From assembly GCA_002707655.1 (NCBI GenBank), contig PANO01000029.1, positions 1-8,095 of the forward strand: a DNA stretch of 8,095 bases, given 5' to 3'. This document shows positions 1 through 7,293 of this stretch, in pieces. The stretch's first letter is position 1. Each line of letters opens with the position of its first letter. Under the pieces are notes generated by a model. It was not told where the DNA came from, made no database searches, and was given only the letters and a program-made list of their open reading frames with translations. This DNA comes from Deltaproteobacteria bacterium. Lineage in GTDB: Bacteria; SAR324; NAC60-12. Position numbers and translations under genes: made by a program.

Positions 1-2
1 TC

Positions 3-506
3 GACCTTCCACTCGGCGGCAGCTATTCTATCACAGGGCTGAATAGCTTTGTTCCCTACGGTGGTATTGGATTGGGGCTGGGGGTGGTGATCCCTTATGA
101 GCAGGACATCGACATCGAAACCGGTTACGAGTACAAGAGCCGCAGTTTCACCGGCTCAACCTCGACCTACGAGGGCAAGTACACTTCCCATTTTGTGCAA
201 ATCGGCGCGTCCTATTCCGGAATCGGAATCACGGACTCCTACAAGCTCATTTTCAGCGGCACGGTTGATCTGCCGCTGGCCGGATCGGCGGAAGTCACCT
301 GGAGAAGCGACGGCAGCAAAGCCTCTTCCTCCTCCTTTGGTGGACTGGGTTTTTACGGCACCGCAGGCGTGGCGGATGGACGAGTGGACTACTACACCTT
401 CTACATGCAACGCTCCGTGAGCTATGGTCTCACACCTCCCGGAAAAAACGCTAAACTCAAGTGGACCACGGCAGCCTACGGCCTCGGGGTCGGCTACACC
501 TTCTAA
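3..506 (+). CDS. C-terminal part of a putative outer-membrane beta-barrel protein (5' end outside the window)
   Basis: The frame is open from the first complete codon at base 3 to TAA at 504-506, giving 167 visible residues; the start and any signal peptide lie upstream. The protein is rich in Gly, Ser, Thr and Tyr with short alternating polar/non-polar stretches, such as the Tyr/Phe-rich segment around visible residues 130-141. It ends in YGLGVGYTF. Alternating residues with a terminal Phe are the usual outer-membrane beta-signal recognised by the BAM machinery, so export to the outer membrane is inferred. No family-specific motif is recognised and no transport function can be assigned. An in-frame TTG at 72 is an unlikely start because the reading frame runs straight through it with the same Gly-rich character. 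The following dehydrogenase gene begins 10 bp after the stop, so the two may be co-transcribed, though a functional link is not evident. Confidence 0.6.
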   Translation, partial: DLPLGGSYSITGLNSFVPYGGIGLGLGVVIPYEQDIDIETGYEYKSRSFTGSTSTYEGKYTSHFVQIGASYSGIGITDSYKLIFSGTVDLPLAGSAEVTWRSDGSKASSSSFGGLGFYGTAGVADGRVDYYTFYMQRSVSYGLTPPGKNAKLKWTTAAYGLGVGYTF

Positions 507-516
507 CGAATTTGCA

Positions 517-1536
517 ATGATCAACGTCCTCGTCAGCAAGACCGAACACGACCGCGACAAGGTTCTCATTGAGGCGGCAGTTGCGGATGCCTTTACCCTG
601 CACTGGGTAGATTTCACTGACGCGGAAAATATCCCCCAATCCGTGCTTGCCGAGGCGGACGCCATCGTGGGGCGGGTGAATCTCACAGACGCTCAGTATG
701 CCTTGGCCCCCAAGCTGAAGCTGGTTCAAACCCTGAAAGCCGGCTATGAGATGATTGACGTGAACTGTGCCCAGCGCCACGGGGTTGCGGTGTCCAACAA
801 TGGTGGGGCTAATGCGATCTCTGTCGCTGAACATGTCCTCATGGTCATGCTCGCGCTCTACCGTCAGTTGCTGTTTCACCACAACAGTGTCGCTCAAGGC
901 CCGTGGGAGAACCGCAAACTGCAAAACCGCGAACTCCACGGCAAGACGTTAGGCATCATCGGCATGGGACACATCGGCCAAGCACTAGCGGAACGCGCCC
1001 AAGCCCTCGGCATGAACATCAGCTACTTTGACGTGGTTCGCAAAGAAGGTCTTGAGCAGGAACGCGGCTACCGCTTTCAAATGCTGCCCAAACTGCTTGC
1101 GAATTCCGACATTGTCAGCGTTCATGTTCCCCTGACGGATTATACCCGCAACCTCATCAATCGCCGTACCCTGAAAATGATGCGTCCGGATGCGCTGCTA
1201 ATCAACGCAGCGCGAGGCGGGGTGCAAGACGAAGCGGCACTGCACGAAGCCCTCACCTGCGGGTGGATTGCAGGCGCGGGGCTGGATGTTTTCCAAACCG
1301 AGCCGCTTCCGGAATCGTCGCCGCTCTGTGTCCTGACGAACGTGGTCCTCACCCCCCACAGTGCTCCTGCGCTCGAAACTTATCCCCGCGCCATGCAACA
1401 CGCATTGGGCAATCTTCAGCGTTTGGATCAAGGCGTGCCGCTCGTCAATCTCGTGGTGGACCATGAGGCCAACACCCAGACGTTTCTCCAGCATCATCCA
1501 GACGCGGATCTCGGTTCACTCAACCATCGTGCTTGA
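517..1536 (+). CDS. D-isomer-specific 2-hydroxyacid dehydrogenase (NAD-dependent, phosphoglycerate-dehydrogenase-like)
   Basis: The product is 339 residues, a normal length for the D-2-hydroxyacid dehydrogenase family, cytosolic enzymes that interconvert 2-oxoacids and D-2-hydroxyacids with NAD(H). The substrate-binding domain is formed by about residues 1-100 and the C-terminal tail, and the Rossmann domain by about 101-283. The nucleotide-binding motif GMGHIG is at 149-154, with an acidic residue at D172 at the end of the next strand, which favours NAD over NADP. The family catalytic residues are all present: Arg in INAARGG (R233), Glu in LDVFQTEP (E262) and His in LTPHSA (H281). There is no C-terminal ACT domain, so it is not a long-form SerA. 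The substrate cannot be told from sequence. The frame extends up to a GTG at 424, but that would overlap the preceding gene by about 80 bp and add a low-quality N-terminus. ATG 517 begins with a typical first beta-strand (MINVLVSK) and is chosen, although no Shine-Dalgarno sequence precedes it. Confidence 0.9.
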   Translation: MINVLVSKTEHDRDKVLIEAAVADAFTLHWVDFTDAENIPQSVLAEADAIVGRVNLTDAQYALAPKLKLVQTLKAGYEMIDVNCAQRHGVAVSNNGGANAISVAEHVLMVMLALYRQLLFHHNSVAQGPWENRKLQNRELHGKTLGIIGMGHIGQALAERAQALGMNISYFDVVRKEGLEQERGYRFQMLPKLLANSDIVSVHVPLTDYTRNLINRRTLKMMRPDALLINAARGGVQDEAALHEALTCGWIAGAGLDVFQTEPLPESSPLCVLTNVVLTPHSAPALETYPRAMQHALGNLQRLDQGVPLVNLVVDHEANTQTFLQHHPDADLGSLNHRA

Positions 1537-1577
1537 GTTCAGCTCATAGGTTGCACAGGGTTTGCAGGAGTTAGGCT

Positions 1578-1597
1578 GTTCCCACAGTTATGGGAAC
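1578..1597 (+). other. Perfect 7-bp inverted repeat between dehydrogenase and J-domain genes
   Basis: GTTCCCA (1578-1584) and TGGGAAC (1591-1597) are exact reverse complements separated by a 6-base loop. No T-tract follows, so it is not a standard intrinsic terminator. The first candidate ATG of the next gene (1590) lies at the loop/stem junction, where a folded mRNA would occlude it. It could be a protein-binding dyad, a translational control hairpin, or chance. Confidence 0.4.
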
Positions 1598-2459
1598 GTC
1601 ACAAGGATGTTGCTCTGCATTTCCAATGGACTTCCACGAAATCCTTGGGGTTCGCCCCAGCGCTTCCGAACGCCAGATTCGGCAGGCGTTTCGACAGGCC
1701 GCGTTGCGCTATCATCCGGACACCGCTCTCGGTGGTGGTGATCCGCATCGTTTCCGGTTGATCACCGAAGCCTACGGCCAACTCCGCCGACAGCCCAAGT
1801 CTTCCCGCTCCACATCATGTGGATTTGCCGAATCCCCCTGCCAAGCAACGGGCACGAGTGGATTCTCCGGGGACGGCATCCCCATGACGCTTCAGGAGTT
1901 GATCAACTGCATCGAGTTTTCAGACAACCGCTACGTCCGCCAAATCGCCATGGAAACGCTTGCAACCAAACGCGAGGAGGGGGGGGTGCAGTACCTGCTG
2001 GACCGGATGCACGACTCCAACCCGGAGATGCAGAAGTCCATCATCGGGGCACTTGGCCAAAGCCGCCTTCAGGAAGTCGGTCCGGCCTTGATGTCAATGA
2101 TGGGTGAGCCGACGATTGAGGTTTCTGCGGCAGCCATCCGCTCGCTGGAGCGTATCGACAAGGACAACCGCCGAGTCGTCATTTCTAAGCTCAAAAAGGA
2201 AACGAGGAACATCCGGGAGCGGATGATCACGCCCCTGCGCCAGTTGCGGGATTTGGTCTCCGGAGCGCCCCCGGCGATGGGGCAGCTAGGCGAAATTCTC
2301 GTGCGCTCAAAGAAGCTTTCGTCAGAGCAGCTTGAAGTCTCGCTCCTGCTTCAGAGACGTTTTCCGCTGCTGCTGGGGCAAGTCCTGCGGCATTTGGAGT
2401 ACCTGTCCATCCCGGAAATCCAGCAAGCCGTCACCTCCCAGCGCAATCTTCGGTACTAA
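1590..2459 (+). CDS. J-domain protein with HEAT-like repeats and a possible MshEN/GspE-N-like C-terminus
   Basis: The frame encodes 289 residues from ATG 1590, or 277 from ATG 1626. The second start begins exactly at the J-domain (MDFHEILGV) and is outside the 1578-1597 inverted repeat, so it is at least as likely; neither has a good Shine-Dalgarno sequence. Residues 13 to about 68 form a J-domain with the diagnostic HPD tripeptide at 42-44, which in this family stimulates a DnaK/Hsp70 ATPase. There is no Gly/Phe-rich region, zinc finger or client-binding domain, so it is not DnaJ itself. After a Ser/Gly-rich linker (about 69-98), residues about 100-195 are helical with HEAT-like units (for example VRQIAMETLATKREEGGVQY and IIGALGQSRLQEVGPALMSM), which usually bind proteins. 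Residues about 231-285 (GQLGEILVRSKKLSSEQLEV onward) resemble the N-terminal domain of GspE/PilB-type ATPases, where such domains can bind cyclic di-GMP; this is a weak visual match. No signal peptide or membrane segment is seen. A run of eight Gs at 1979-1986 lies in frame. The function is unknown. Confidence 0.8.
   Translation: MGTSQGCCSAFPMDFHEILGVRPSASERQIRQAFRQAALRYHPDTALGGGDPHRFRLITEAYGQLRRQPKSSRSTSCGFAESPCQATGTSGFSGDGIPMTLQELINCIEFSDNRYVRQIAMETLATKREEGGVQYLLDRMHDSNPEMQKSIIGALGQSRLQEVGPALMSMMGEPTIEVSAAAIRSLERIDKDNRRVVISKLKKETRNIRERMITPLRQLRDLVSGAPPAMGQLGEILVRSKKLSSEQLEVSLLLQRRFPLLLGQVLRHLEYLSIPEIQQAVTSQRNLRY
1979..1986 (+). repeat. G8 homopolymer tract inside the J-domain/HEAT gene
   Basis: Eight consecutive Gs follow GAGGA and encode part of Glu-Gly-Gly near residues 130-132, between the first HEAT-like helices. 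Long G runs inside genes are prone to slipped-strand mispairing. One extra G would move translation into the frame that stays open to 2107, giving a product of about 172 residues that keeps the J-domain but loses most repeats and the C-terminus. As given here the frame is intact. Confidence 0.85.
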
Positions 2460-2468
2460 GCGGCGAAC

Positions 2469-4454
2469 TCACGCAGCTTCGTCGCCCTCCAACTGCTTCC
2501 GGAGTTCCGTAATCCGGTCTCGCAATTTTGCCGCGAACTCGAACTCCAACTGCTCCGCCGCCTTGCGCATCGAATTTTCCAACTCGACCAACTCGGTTTC
2601 CAACTGCTCCCGCGTCTGATACTCGGATTCAGATTCGGCGGCAATGGATTCATCCTCCAGTTCCACCGATCCCAGCGAGGGGGCGATTTCTCGGATCACG
2701 GTGCGCGGCACGATGCCATGCTCGGCGTTGTGCGCAAGCTGCCGGACGCGGCGCTGCTCCGTGATGTCAATGGCTTGCTGCATGGAACCCGTTACCACGT
2801 CCGCGTACATGACGACTTGGCCGTTGGCGTTGCGAGCCGCCCGCCCACAGGTCTGGATCAGTGAGCGCGTGGAGCGCAGGAAGCCCTCCTTGTCCGCATC
2901 GAAAATCCCGACCAGTGACACCTCCGGCAAGTCCAAACCTTCCCGGAGTAGGTTGATCCCGACCAGCACATCGAACTGCCCGGCGCGAAGGTCGTGTAGA
3001 ATCTTGGTGCGCTCGATGGCGTCGATGTCCGAGTGCATGTAGCGCACGCGCACCTCCAAATCTTCGTAATACTCCGCCAAATCTTCCGCCATCCGCTTGG
3101 TCAGGGTGGTGATGAGGATGCGCTCATTGCGGGTGACGCGCACTCGGATTTCGTGGAGCATGTCATCCACCTGCCCCAGTACCGGACGCACCTCAATCGG
3201 TGGGTCCACCAACCCTGTGGGCCGGATCACCAGTTCCACCACGCTGCCCCGCGCTTTTTCGATCTCGTACTCCGCCGGAGTGGCCGAGGCATAGACGAGT
3301 TGCTGCGCCACCTGCTCAAACTCGTCAAAGCGCAACGGGCGGTTGTCCAATGCCGAGGGCAGCCGAAAGCCATGCTCGACCAGTGTTTCCTTGCGTTTGC
3401 GGTCGCCAAGGTACATCGCCCGGACTTGCGGCATGGAGACATGGCTCTCGTCGATGACCACGAGCGCGTTCTTCGGCAGGTAGCTGATCAGGGTCGGCGG
3501 GGCGCTTCCGGGTTCCCGGCGCTGGAGGATGCGGCTGTAGTTCTCGATCCCTGAGCAGAATCCGGTCTCCTCGATCATCTCGATGTCGTACTCGGTGCGC
3601 TGCTTGAGGCGATGATACTCGACCAACTTGTTTTGCTCATGCAACTCACGGAGCCGCATTTTCAACTCCTCGCGGATCATCCGCACGGTTTCTGGAACAT
3701 GATCGGATGGGGCCGCATAGTGCGAAGCCGGGTAGATCGCAAAGTGGCGGTAGGCCCGCTGCTTCTTGCCGGTGAGTGGTTCGTACTGCGTGATCGCCTC
3801 GATCTTGTCGCCCCAAAGCTCCACCCGGATGGCCGACTCCGATTCAGCAAGGTAGATGTCAATGACATCGCCCCGCACCCGGAAGGTGCCCCGGTGAAAG
3901 TCAATGTCGTTGCGCTCGTATCGCATCTCGACCAAGCCAGCCAGCAGTTTCGCACGCTTGATCTTGTCCCCCACCTTGAGGAAGAGCATCATCTTGCCGT
4001 ACTCCTCCGGAGAGCCGATGCCGTAGATGCACGACACCGAGGCGACGATGATCACATCCTCACGCTCCAGCAGCGAGCGCGTTGCCGAAAGCCGCAGGCG
4101 GTCCAGTTCGTCGTTGAGTGCGGTGGTCTTCTCGATGTAGAGATCACGGTGCGGAACATAGGCTTCGGGCTGGTAGTAGTCGTAGAAGCTGACGAAATAC
4201 TCGACCGCATTTTCCGGGAAGAAGGACTGGAACTCGTTGTAGAGCTGTGCGGCAAGCACCTTGTTGTGGGCAAGCACCAGCGTGGGCCGCTGCCAGCGCT
4301 GGATGACATTGGCGATCGTGTAAGTCTTTCCGGAACCGGTGATGCCGAGCAACACCTGATGCCGACGATCCTGCTCCAGTCCGCTCACCAGTGCCTCAAT
4401 GGCTTGGGGCTGATCCCCGGCAGGCTGAAATTTGGAGCGGAGTTGGAAAGGCAT
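2469..4454 (-). CDS. uvrB: UvrABC excinuclease subunit B (UvrB)
   Basis: UvrB is the helicase-like damage-verification subunit of nucleotide excision repair. It is loaded by UvrA and then recruits UvrC for incision. The 661 residues match the usual length. Visible in order: an N-terminal [13 protein letters not shown] segment (about 7-19); Walker A GITGSGKT at 37-44; the beta-hairpin region that inserts between DNA strands (YYQPEAYVP at 93-101, through to SCIYGIGSP near 141-149); [11 protein letters not shown] at 298-308; Walker B/DESH box at 335-338; YASATP at 388-393; [12 protein letters not shown] at 471-482; [11 protein letters not shown] at 503-513; motif [11 protein letters not shown] at 534-542; and a C-terminal UVR domain (about 623-657) used to bind UvrC. 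Motif VI has Cys where Ile is usual. The ATG at 4454 gives the standard N-terminus. The gene starts 6 bp after the truA stop, so it is probably co-transcribed with truA, and no LexA-type SOS box is visible directly upstream. Confidence 0.98.
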   Translation of the reverse strand: MPFQLRSKFQPAGDQPQAIEALVSGLEQDRRHQVLLGITGSGKTYTIANVIQRWQRPTLVLAHNKVLAAQLYNEFQSFFPENAVEYFVSFYDYYQPEAYVPHRDLYIEKTTALNDELDRLRLSATRSLLEREDVIIVASVSCIYGIGSPEEYGKMMLFLKVGDKIKRAKLLAGLVEMRYERNDIDFHRGTFRVRGDVIDIYLAESESAIRVELWGDKIEAITQYEPLTGKKQRAYRHFAIYPASHYAAPSDHVPETVRMIREELKMRLRELHEQNKLVEYHRLKQRTEYDIEMIEETGFCSGIENYSRILQRREPGSAPPTLISYLPKNALVVIDESHVSMPQVRAMYLGDRKRKETLVEHGFRLPSALDNRPLRFDEFEQVAQQLVYASATPAEYEIEKARGSVVELVIRPTGLVDPPIEVRPVLGQVDDMLHEIRVRVTRNERILITTLTKRMAEDLAEYYEDLEVRVRYMHSDIDAIERTKILHDLRAGQFDVLVGINLLREGLDLPEVSLVGIFDADKEGFLRSTRSLIQTCGRAARNANGQVVMYADVVTGSMQQAIDITEQRRVRQLAHNAEHGIVPRTVIREIAPSLGSVELEDESIAAESESEYQTREQLETELVELENSMRKAAEQLEFEFAAKLRDRITELRKQLEGDEAA

Positions 4455-4460
4455 CGACGC

Positions 4461-5255
4461 TCAAGCGTGAAGAACGTCCGGAGGCCACTCAACGAGGCCG
4501 TCCGGGTAGATCGTGCGAAACATGTAAAGCCCGTGTGGAGGAGCAGTTTGGCCTCCCAAGGTGCGATCCCGGCTTTTCAAAATAGCCCCAACTTCGTCCG
4601 GGGACAATTTTCCCAAGCCCACGTCCACCAACGTTCCCACCAAAATCCGCACCATGTGCTGGAGGAAGGAATTCGCCTTCGCCTCGATCCGTAAACTACC
4701 AGGCTGAGAGGGAGTATGCTCCACTTGCAACTCACGGAGTTCCTTGACTGGATTCGGGGAGGCGCAGTGAACCGAACGGAAGGCGGAAAAATCGTGAGTG
4801 CCCACCAACCGCGAGGCAGCTTTGCGCATGGTTGCAATGTCAAGTTTCCGGCGCACCCACCATACAGAATTCGGCCTAAAAGGATCGGCGTAGGGACAGT
4901 TGTGGATCAGGTAGCGATAGTGCTTGCCAATGGCGCTGTGGCGGGCGTGAAATTCCGGATTCACCGGCTGGACGTACTTGACGACCACATCTTCCGGAAG
5001 TTTTGAGTTGAGGGCACCCCGCCATTTTTCCGGAGAGAAGCGTGTGTCGAGTCGGAAGCTGGCGGGATAGTTAAGTGCATGAACCCCGGCATCGGTGCGA
5101 CCTGCGCCGTGAACTTTGACAGCTTGTCCGGTGAGTTTGAGGAGTGCCTGCTCCAGCAGCCCCTCAAGGGTGGGATCATGGGGCTGGATTTGCCAACCCC
5201 GGTAGTGGGTCCCGTTGTAGGCGAGGAGAATCAGCCAGTTCTGAGAGGACGGCAC
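4461..5255 (-). CDS. truA: tRNA pseudouridine(38-40) synthase TruA
   Basis: TruA isomerises uridines 38, 39 and 40 of the tRNA anticodon arm to pseudouridine in the cytoplasm. The 264 residues are typical for the family. The N-terminal strand LAYNGTHYRGWQ (11-22) is followed by the catalytic motif GAGRTDAGVHA at 50-60 with the nucleophile D55. Further landmarks are LPEDVVV (86-92), FHARHSAIGKHYRYLI (102-117), FSAFR (156-160), FLQHMVRILVGTLVDVG (197-213) and TAPPHGLYM (237-245). The start is a GTG at 5255; it is the only sensible in-frame start because the conserved first strand begins seven residues later. The gene lies 14 bp after the trxA stop and 6 bp before uvrB, which suggests one operon. 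No Shine-Dalgarno sequence is evident before the GTG, so translation may depend on coupling to trxA. Confidence 0.96.
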   Translation of the reverse strand: MPSSQNWLILLAYNGTHYRGWQIQPHDPTLEGLLEQALLKLTGQAVKVHGAGRTDAGVHALNYPASFRLDTRFSPEKWRGALNSKLPEDVVVKYVQPVNPEFHARHSAIGKHYRYLIHNCPYADPFRPNSVWWVRRKLDIATMRKAASRLVGTHDFSAFRSVHCASPNPVKELRELQVEHTPSQPGSLRIEAKANSFLQHMVRILVGTLVDVGLGKLSPDEVGAILKSRDRTLGGQTAPPHGLYMFRTIYPDGLVEWPPDVLHA

Positions 5256-5269
5256 CGCACGGGTGTGGA

Positions 5270-5590
5270 TCAGGCAGCTTGCTGGGCCAATGCCTTCACA
5301 CGGCTCGGATCATTGCCGGTCACGCTGTCCACCTGCTGTCCGTCCTTGAGCAGCACAATATACGGAATGCCACGCACCCCAAAGCGCTGGGGCGATTCCA
5401 TGTTGCTGTCCACGTTCACCTTGCAGACCTTGAGCTTGCCGTCCATTTCCTCGGCAATCTCATCGAGGATGGGCGCCAACTGCAGGCACGGACCACACCA
5501 CTCTGCCCAGAAGTCCACGAGGGCGTATCCGGACTTGGTTGCTTCATCAAAATTCGCGTCTTGCAGGTGAACCACCTTGTCGCTGGCCAT
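5270..5590 (-). CDS. trxA: Thioredoxin
   Basis: This is a small cytosolic dithiol-disulfide oxidoreductase, normally kept reduced by thioredoxin reductase. The 106-residue protein is a single thioredoxin fold. The active site WCGPC is at 31-35 in the context VDFWAEWCGPC, and the cis-proline follows in RGIPYIV (P76). There is no signal peptide or membrane anchor, so a cytoplasmic location is expected. Departures from the common TrxA pattern are Leu right after the active site (usually Lys/Arg), Tyr after the cis-Pro (usually Thr), and TGNDP instead of the usual VGA segment near 91. These are modest, but they sit on the surface that contacts substrate proteins, so it may be a secondary thioredoxin rather than the main one. 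A Shine-Dalgarno-like GGAG (5598-5601, minus strand) lies 7 nt before the ATG, the clearest ribosome site in the window. Confidence 0.96.
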   Translation of the reverse strand: MASDKVVHLQDANFDEATKSGYALVDFWAEWCGPCLQLAPILDEIAEEMDGKLKVCKVNVDSNMESPQRFGVRGIPYIVLLKDGQQVDSVTGNDPSRVKALAQQAA

Positions 5591-5702
5591 CTTCCATCTC
5601 CATACGGGTTGGGCCGATCATTCCGGCTTTGAAAAAGTATAGTGTCTCCAATTCTCCAAGATCACTCAAGCCGAAATTCGCTCACCCCTCCGTTCAGCAT
5701 GT
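5591..5702 (-). promoter_or_regulatory. Gap between argH-like gene and trxA with a possible -10 element for trxA
   Basis: On the minus strand, TATACT at 5641-5636 resembles a sigma-70 -10 box and would give a leader of roughly 40 nt before trxA. The hexamer 17 bp upstream (TGATCT) is a poor -35, so the promoter is only a candidate. No stem followed by a T-run marks the end of argH, so read-through from argH into trxA is possible. Confidence 0.28.
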
Positions 5703-7202
5703 TCAAACTCGGTACTCCCGGCACCGCTGCCGGGCCTCGTCAATGTGCTGCTGGAGGGTGATTCCCTCCGCTTGAAACTGCGACAATGCCACTCGTAGTT
5801 CGGCCACTTGCTCCCTCACCGAATCGGGAGCCGGACTCCCAGAATGCTGCCGCTCTGCAATCAGAGAGTTTGGGTTGGCCAAACGCTCAAATTCCTCCAA
5901 CGAGAGCGTGATGTCGTGTCCGGATTCCTGGAGTGCCTGCTCAAGCGCCTGCTGGGTGATTTCCGTTTCCGGAGCCGAGAGACGCACGGCTACGGCCAAA
6001 ACGTGGTAGCACTCCCGGAAAGGTAGGTTGTGGGTGCGAGCCAAGTGGTCAGCCCAATCCACCGAGTTCATGAACCCAACCCTGCACTGCTCCCGCATCC
6101 GTTCTCGGTTGACGGTCAGTGTCTCAAAGACCCCACGCAACACCCCCGGAGCCTCCTCGCATTCCCGCAGGAGGTCCATGATCAGGTACTTGGTGGCTTG
6201 CGTGTCTCGGTTGTAGCCGCTGAATCCGCCCTTCTGGATGCCCAGCAGACTCACCAGATAGCCGTGGGCCAGCGATGCCTTAGATTTCAGAACTTCCGCA
6301 AAATCCGGGTTCTTCTTCTGCGGCATGATCGAAGAACCCGTCACAAACGCCTCGTCAATCGTGACCATCCCGGTGTAAGGCAGGCTGAGGATGATGAGAT
6401 CTTGGGCTATGATGCTGAGGTGGTTCATCAGCATTGCCGCAGTATGAGCAAGCTGCGCTTCATGTTCCCAACGTGAAACAATGCAGTCGAGCGTGTTCGT
6501 GTCCACGCGGTCAAAGGCGAGTAATTCTGCCGTGAATTTCCGATCAATCGGCCACGAGGTTCCGAAAGACGCAGCTGCTCCAAGCGGATTGCGGTTGACC
6601 AACTGGAGGGTAAGCCGCATGCGCTCCAGATCCCGGACAAGCCCCTGAACATACGCGCAGAGCCAGTGGCCCCAAGTGGTGATCATTGCCGGTTGATAGT
6701 GCGTGAATCCGGGCATGACCGCATCGGTATAACGCTCGGCCTGATCCAGCAGAGCCTCGGACAGTTGGTGGCAGGAGGCGGACAGGCTCAGCCCTTGATC
6801 CCGGAGCCAGAGTCGGACATCACAGGACGACTGGTCGTTGCGGCTACGACCGATGTGCATCCGGCCTCCAGCATCGGCTCCCTGGGTTTCGGTCACAAAG
6901 GCCTCGACATTGATGTGAACGTCCTCCTTTTCCGGATCAAGGTAAAATTTACCGGACTCGTGCAACCTTTCCAACTCTAGGAGTCCGGCAAGAATCCGGG
7001 AAAGCTGCTCGTCCGCGATTAAACCCTGCTGGTGCAGCATGATGCTATGGGCGCGGTTGGTCCAAAGATCGTAGGGCAGCAACACCTCGTCGGCCATGGG
7101 CAGGGCACGGACGTCGCGCCCTGCGCAAAACTGCACGTTCTGTTCGATGGGTGGGCGACTGAGGTGGCTTCCCCAAACTTGGGATGGTGAGGGTGTGGTC
7201 AT
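5703..7202 (-). CDS. argH: Argininosuccinate lyase family protein (divergent ArgH-like)
   Basis: ArgH cleaves argininosuccinate to arginine and fumarate, the last step of arginine synthesis, as a cytosolic tetramer of the fumarase/aspartase superfamily. The 499-residue protein shows GRD near 28-30, YDLWTNRAHSIML at 44-56, GGRMHIGRSRNDQ at 112-124, the catalytic-His segment MPGFTHYQP at 163-171 (H168), NPLGAAASFGTSWPIDR at 205-221, the superfamily signature GSSIMPQKKNPD at 289-300 with the catalytic Ser of the mobile loop, and GYNRD near 329-333 with K338 following. It is longer than the usual 460 or so residues. It differs from textbook ArgH where SRWEHEA (243-249) replaces the common SxRDF segment, where MITTWGHW replaces PxTFGHH, and where DTQATK replaces DLQEDK. 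It is therefore either a divergent ArgH or a related lyase with an altered substrate. ATG 7202 is chosen over ATG 7328 because the latter would leave only 21 bp to flgB and add an unconserved tail. Confidence 0.8.
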   Translation of the reverse strand: MTTPSPSQVWGSHLSRPPIEQNVQFCAGRDVRALPMADEVLLPYDLWTNRAHSIMLHQQGLIADEQLSRILAGLLELERLHESGKFYLDPEKEDVHINVEAFVTETQGADAGGRMHIGRSRNDQSSCDVRLWLRDQGLSLSASCHQLSEALLDQAERYTDAVMPGFTHYQPAMITTWGHWLCAYVQGLVRDLERMRLTLQLVNRNPLGAAASFGTSWPIDRKFTAELLAFDRVDTNTLDCIVSRWEHEAQLAHTAAMLMNHLSIIAQDLIILSLPYTGMVTIDEAFVTGSSIMPQKKNPDFAEVLKSKASLAHGYLVSLLGIQKGGFSGYNRDTQATKYLIMDLLRECEEAPGVLRGVFETLTVNRERMREQCRVGFMNSVDWADHLARTHNLPFRECYHVLAVAVRLSAPETEITQQALEQALQESGHDITLSLEEFERLANPNSLIAERQHSGSPAPDSVREQVAELRVALSQFQAEGITLQQHIDEARQRCREYRV

Positions 7203-7272
7203 GGTTTCGGTTTGTGGATGGTTTGTCTCTGACGCTAGCAGACGGGGGATTGCCTGAAAACTCAAGAAGATT

Positions 7273-7282
7273 CGGGAACCCG
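7273..7282 (+). other. Short dyad CGGGAACCCG upstream of the flgB promoter
   Basis: CGGG and CCCG are exact complements around AA. The dyad is centred about 43 bp upstream of the predicted flgB transcription start and on the argH side of the -24/-12 promoter. It could be an operator for either divergent gene. Ten-base dyads are common by chance, so support is weak. Confidence 0.2.
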
Positions 7283-7293
7283 GATCCTTGGAA

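Noticed and set aside
424..516. N-terminal extension of the dehydrogenase to GTG 424
   Set aside because: It overlaps the upstream gene by about 80 bp, and the extra 31 residues are low-complexity and outside the family fold.
156..939. Two minus-strand open frames of 176 and 160 codons
   Set aside because: They are antisense to the barrel and dehydrogenase genes, whose motifs are clear, and show no family features.
2460..2486. Possible shared terminator between the convergent J-domain gene and uvrB
   Set aside because: Only a 5-bp stem (GGCGA/TCGCC) with a 15-base loop and no T-run is found, reaching into uvrB codons. This is too weak to call.
3033..3554. 173-codon plus-strand open frame
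   Set aside because: It lies wholly inside uvrB on the other strand, and the composition looks like back-translated helicase codons with no domain.
4455..4467. Palindrome ACGCTCAAGCGT at the truA stop/uvrB start
   Set aside because: The 2-base centre cannot form a real hairpin loop, it overlaps the truA end, and it shows no resemblance to an SOS box.
3612..4694. 360-codon open frame on the plus strand across the uvrB/truA junction
   Set aside because: It is fully antisense to two unmistakable conserved genes, has no recognisable motif, and is the kind of shadow frame a GC-rich coding region produces.
5079..5632. Plus-strand open frames of about 162 codons over truA/trxA
   Set aside because: They are shadows of truA and thioredoxin; the real products are certain from their catalytic motifs.
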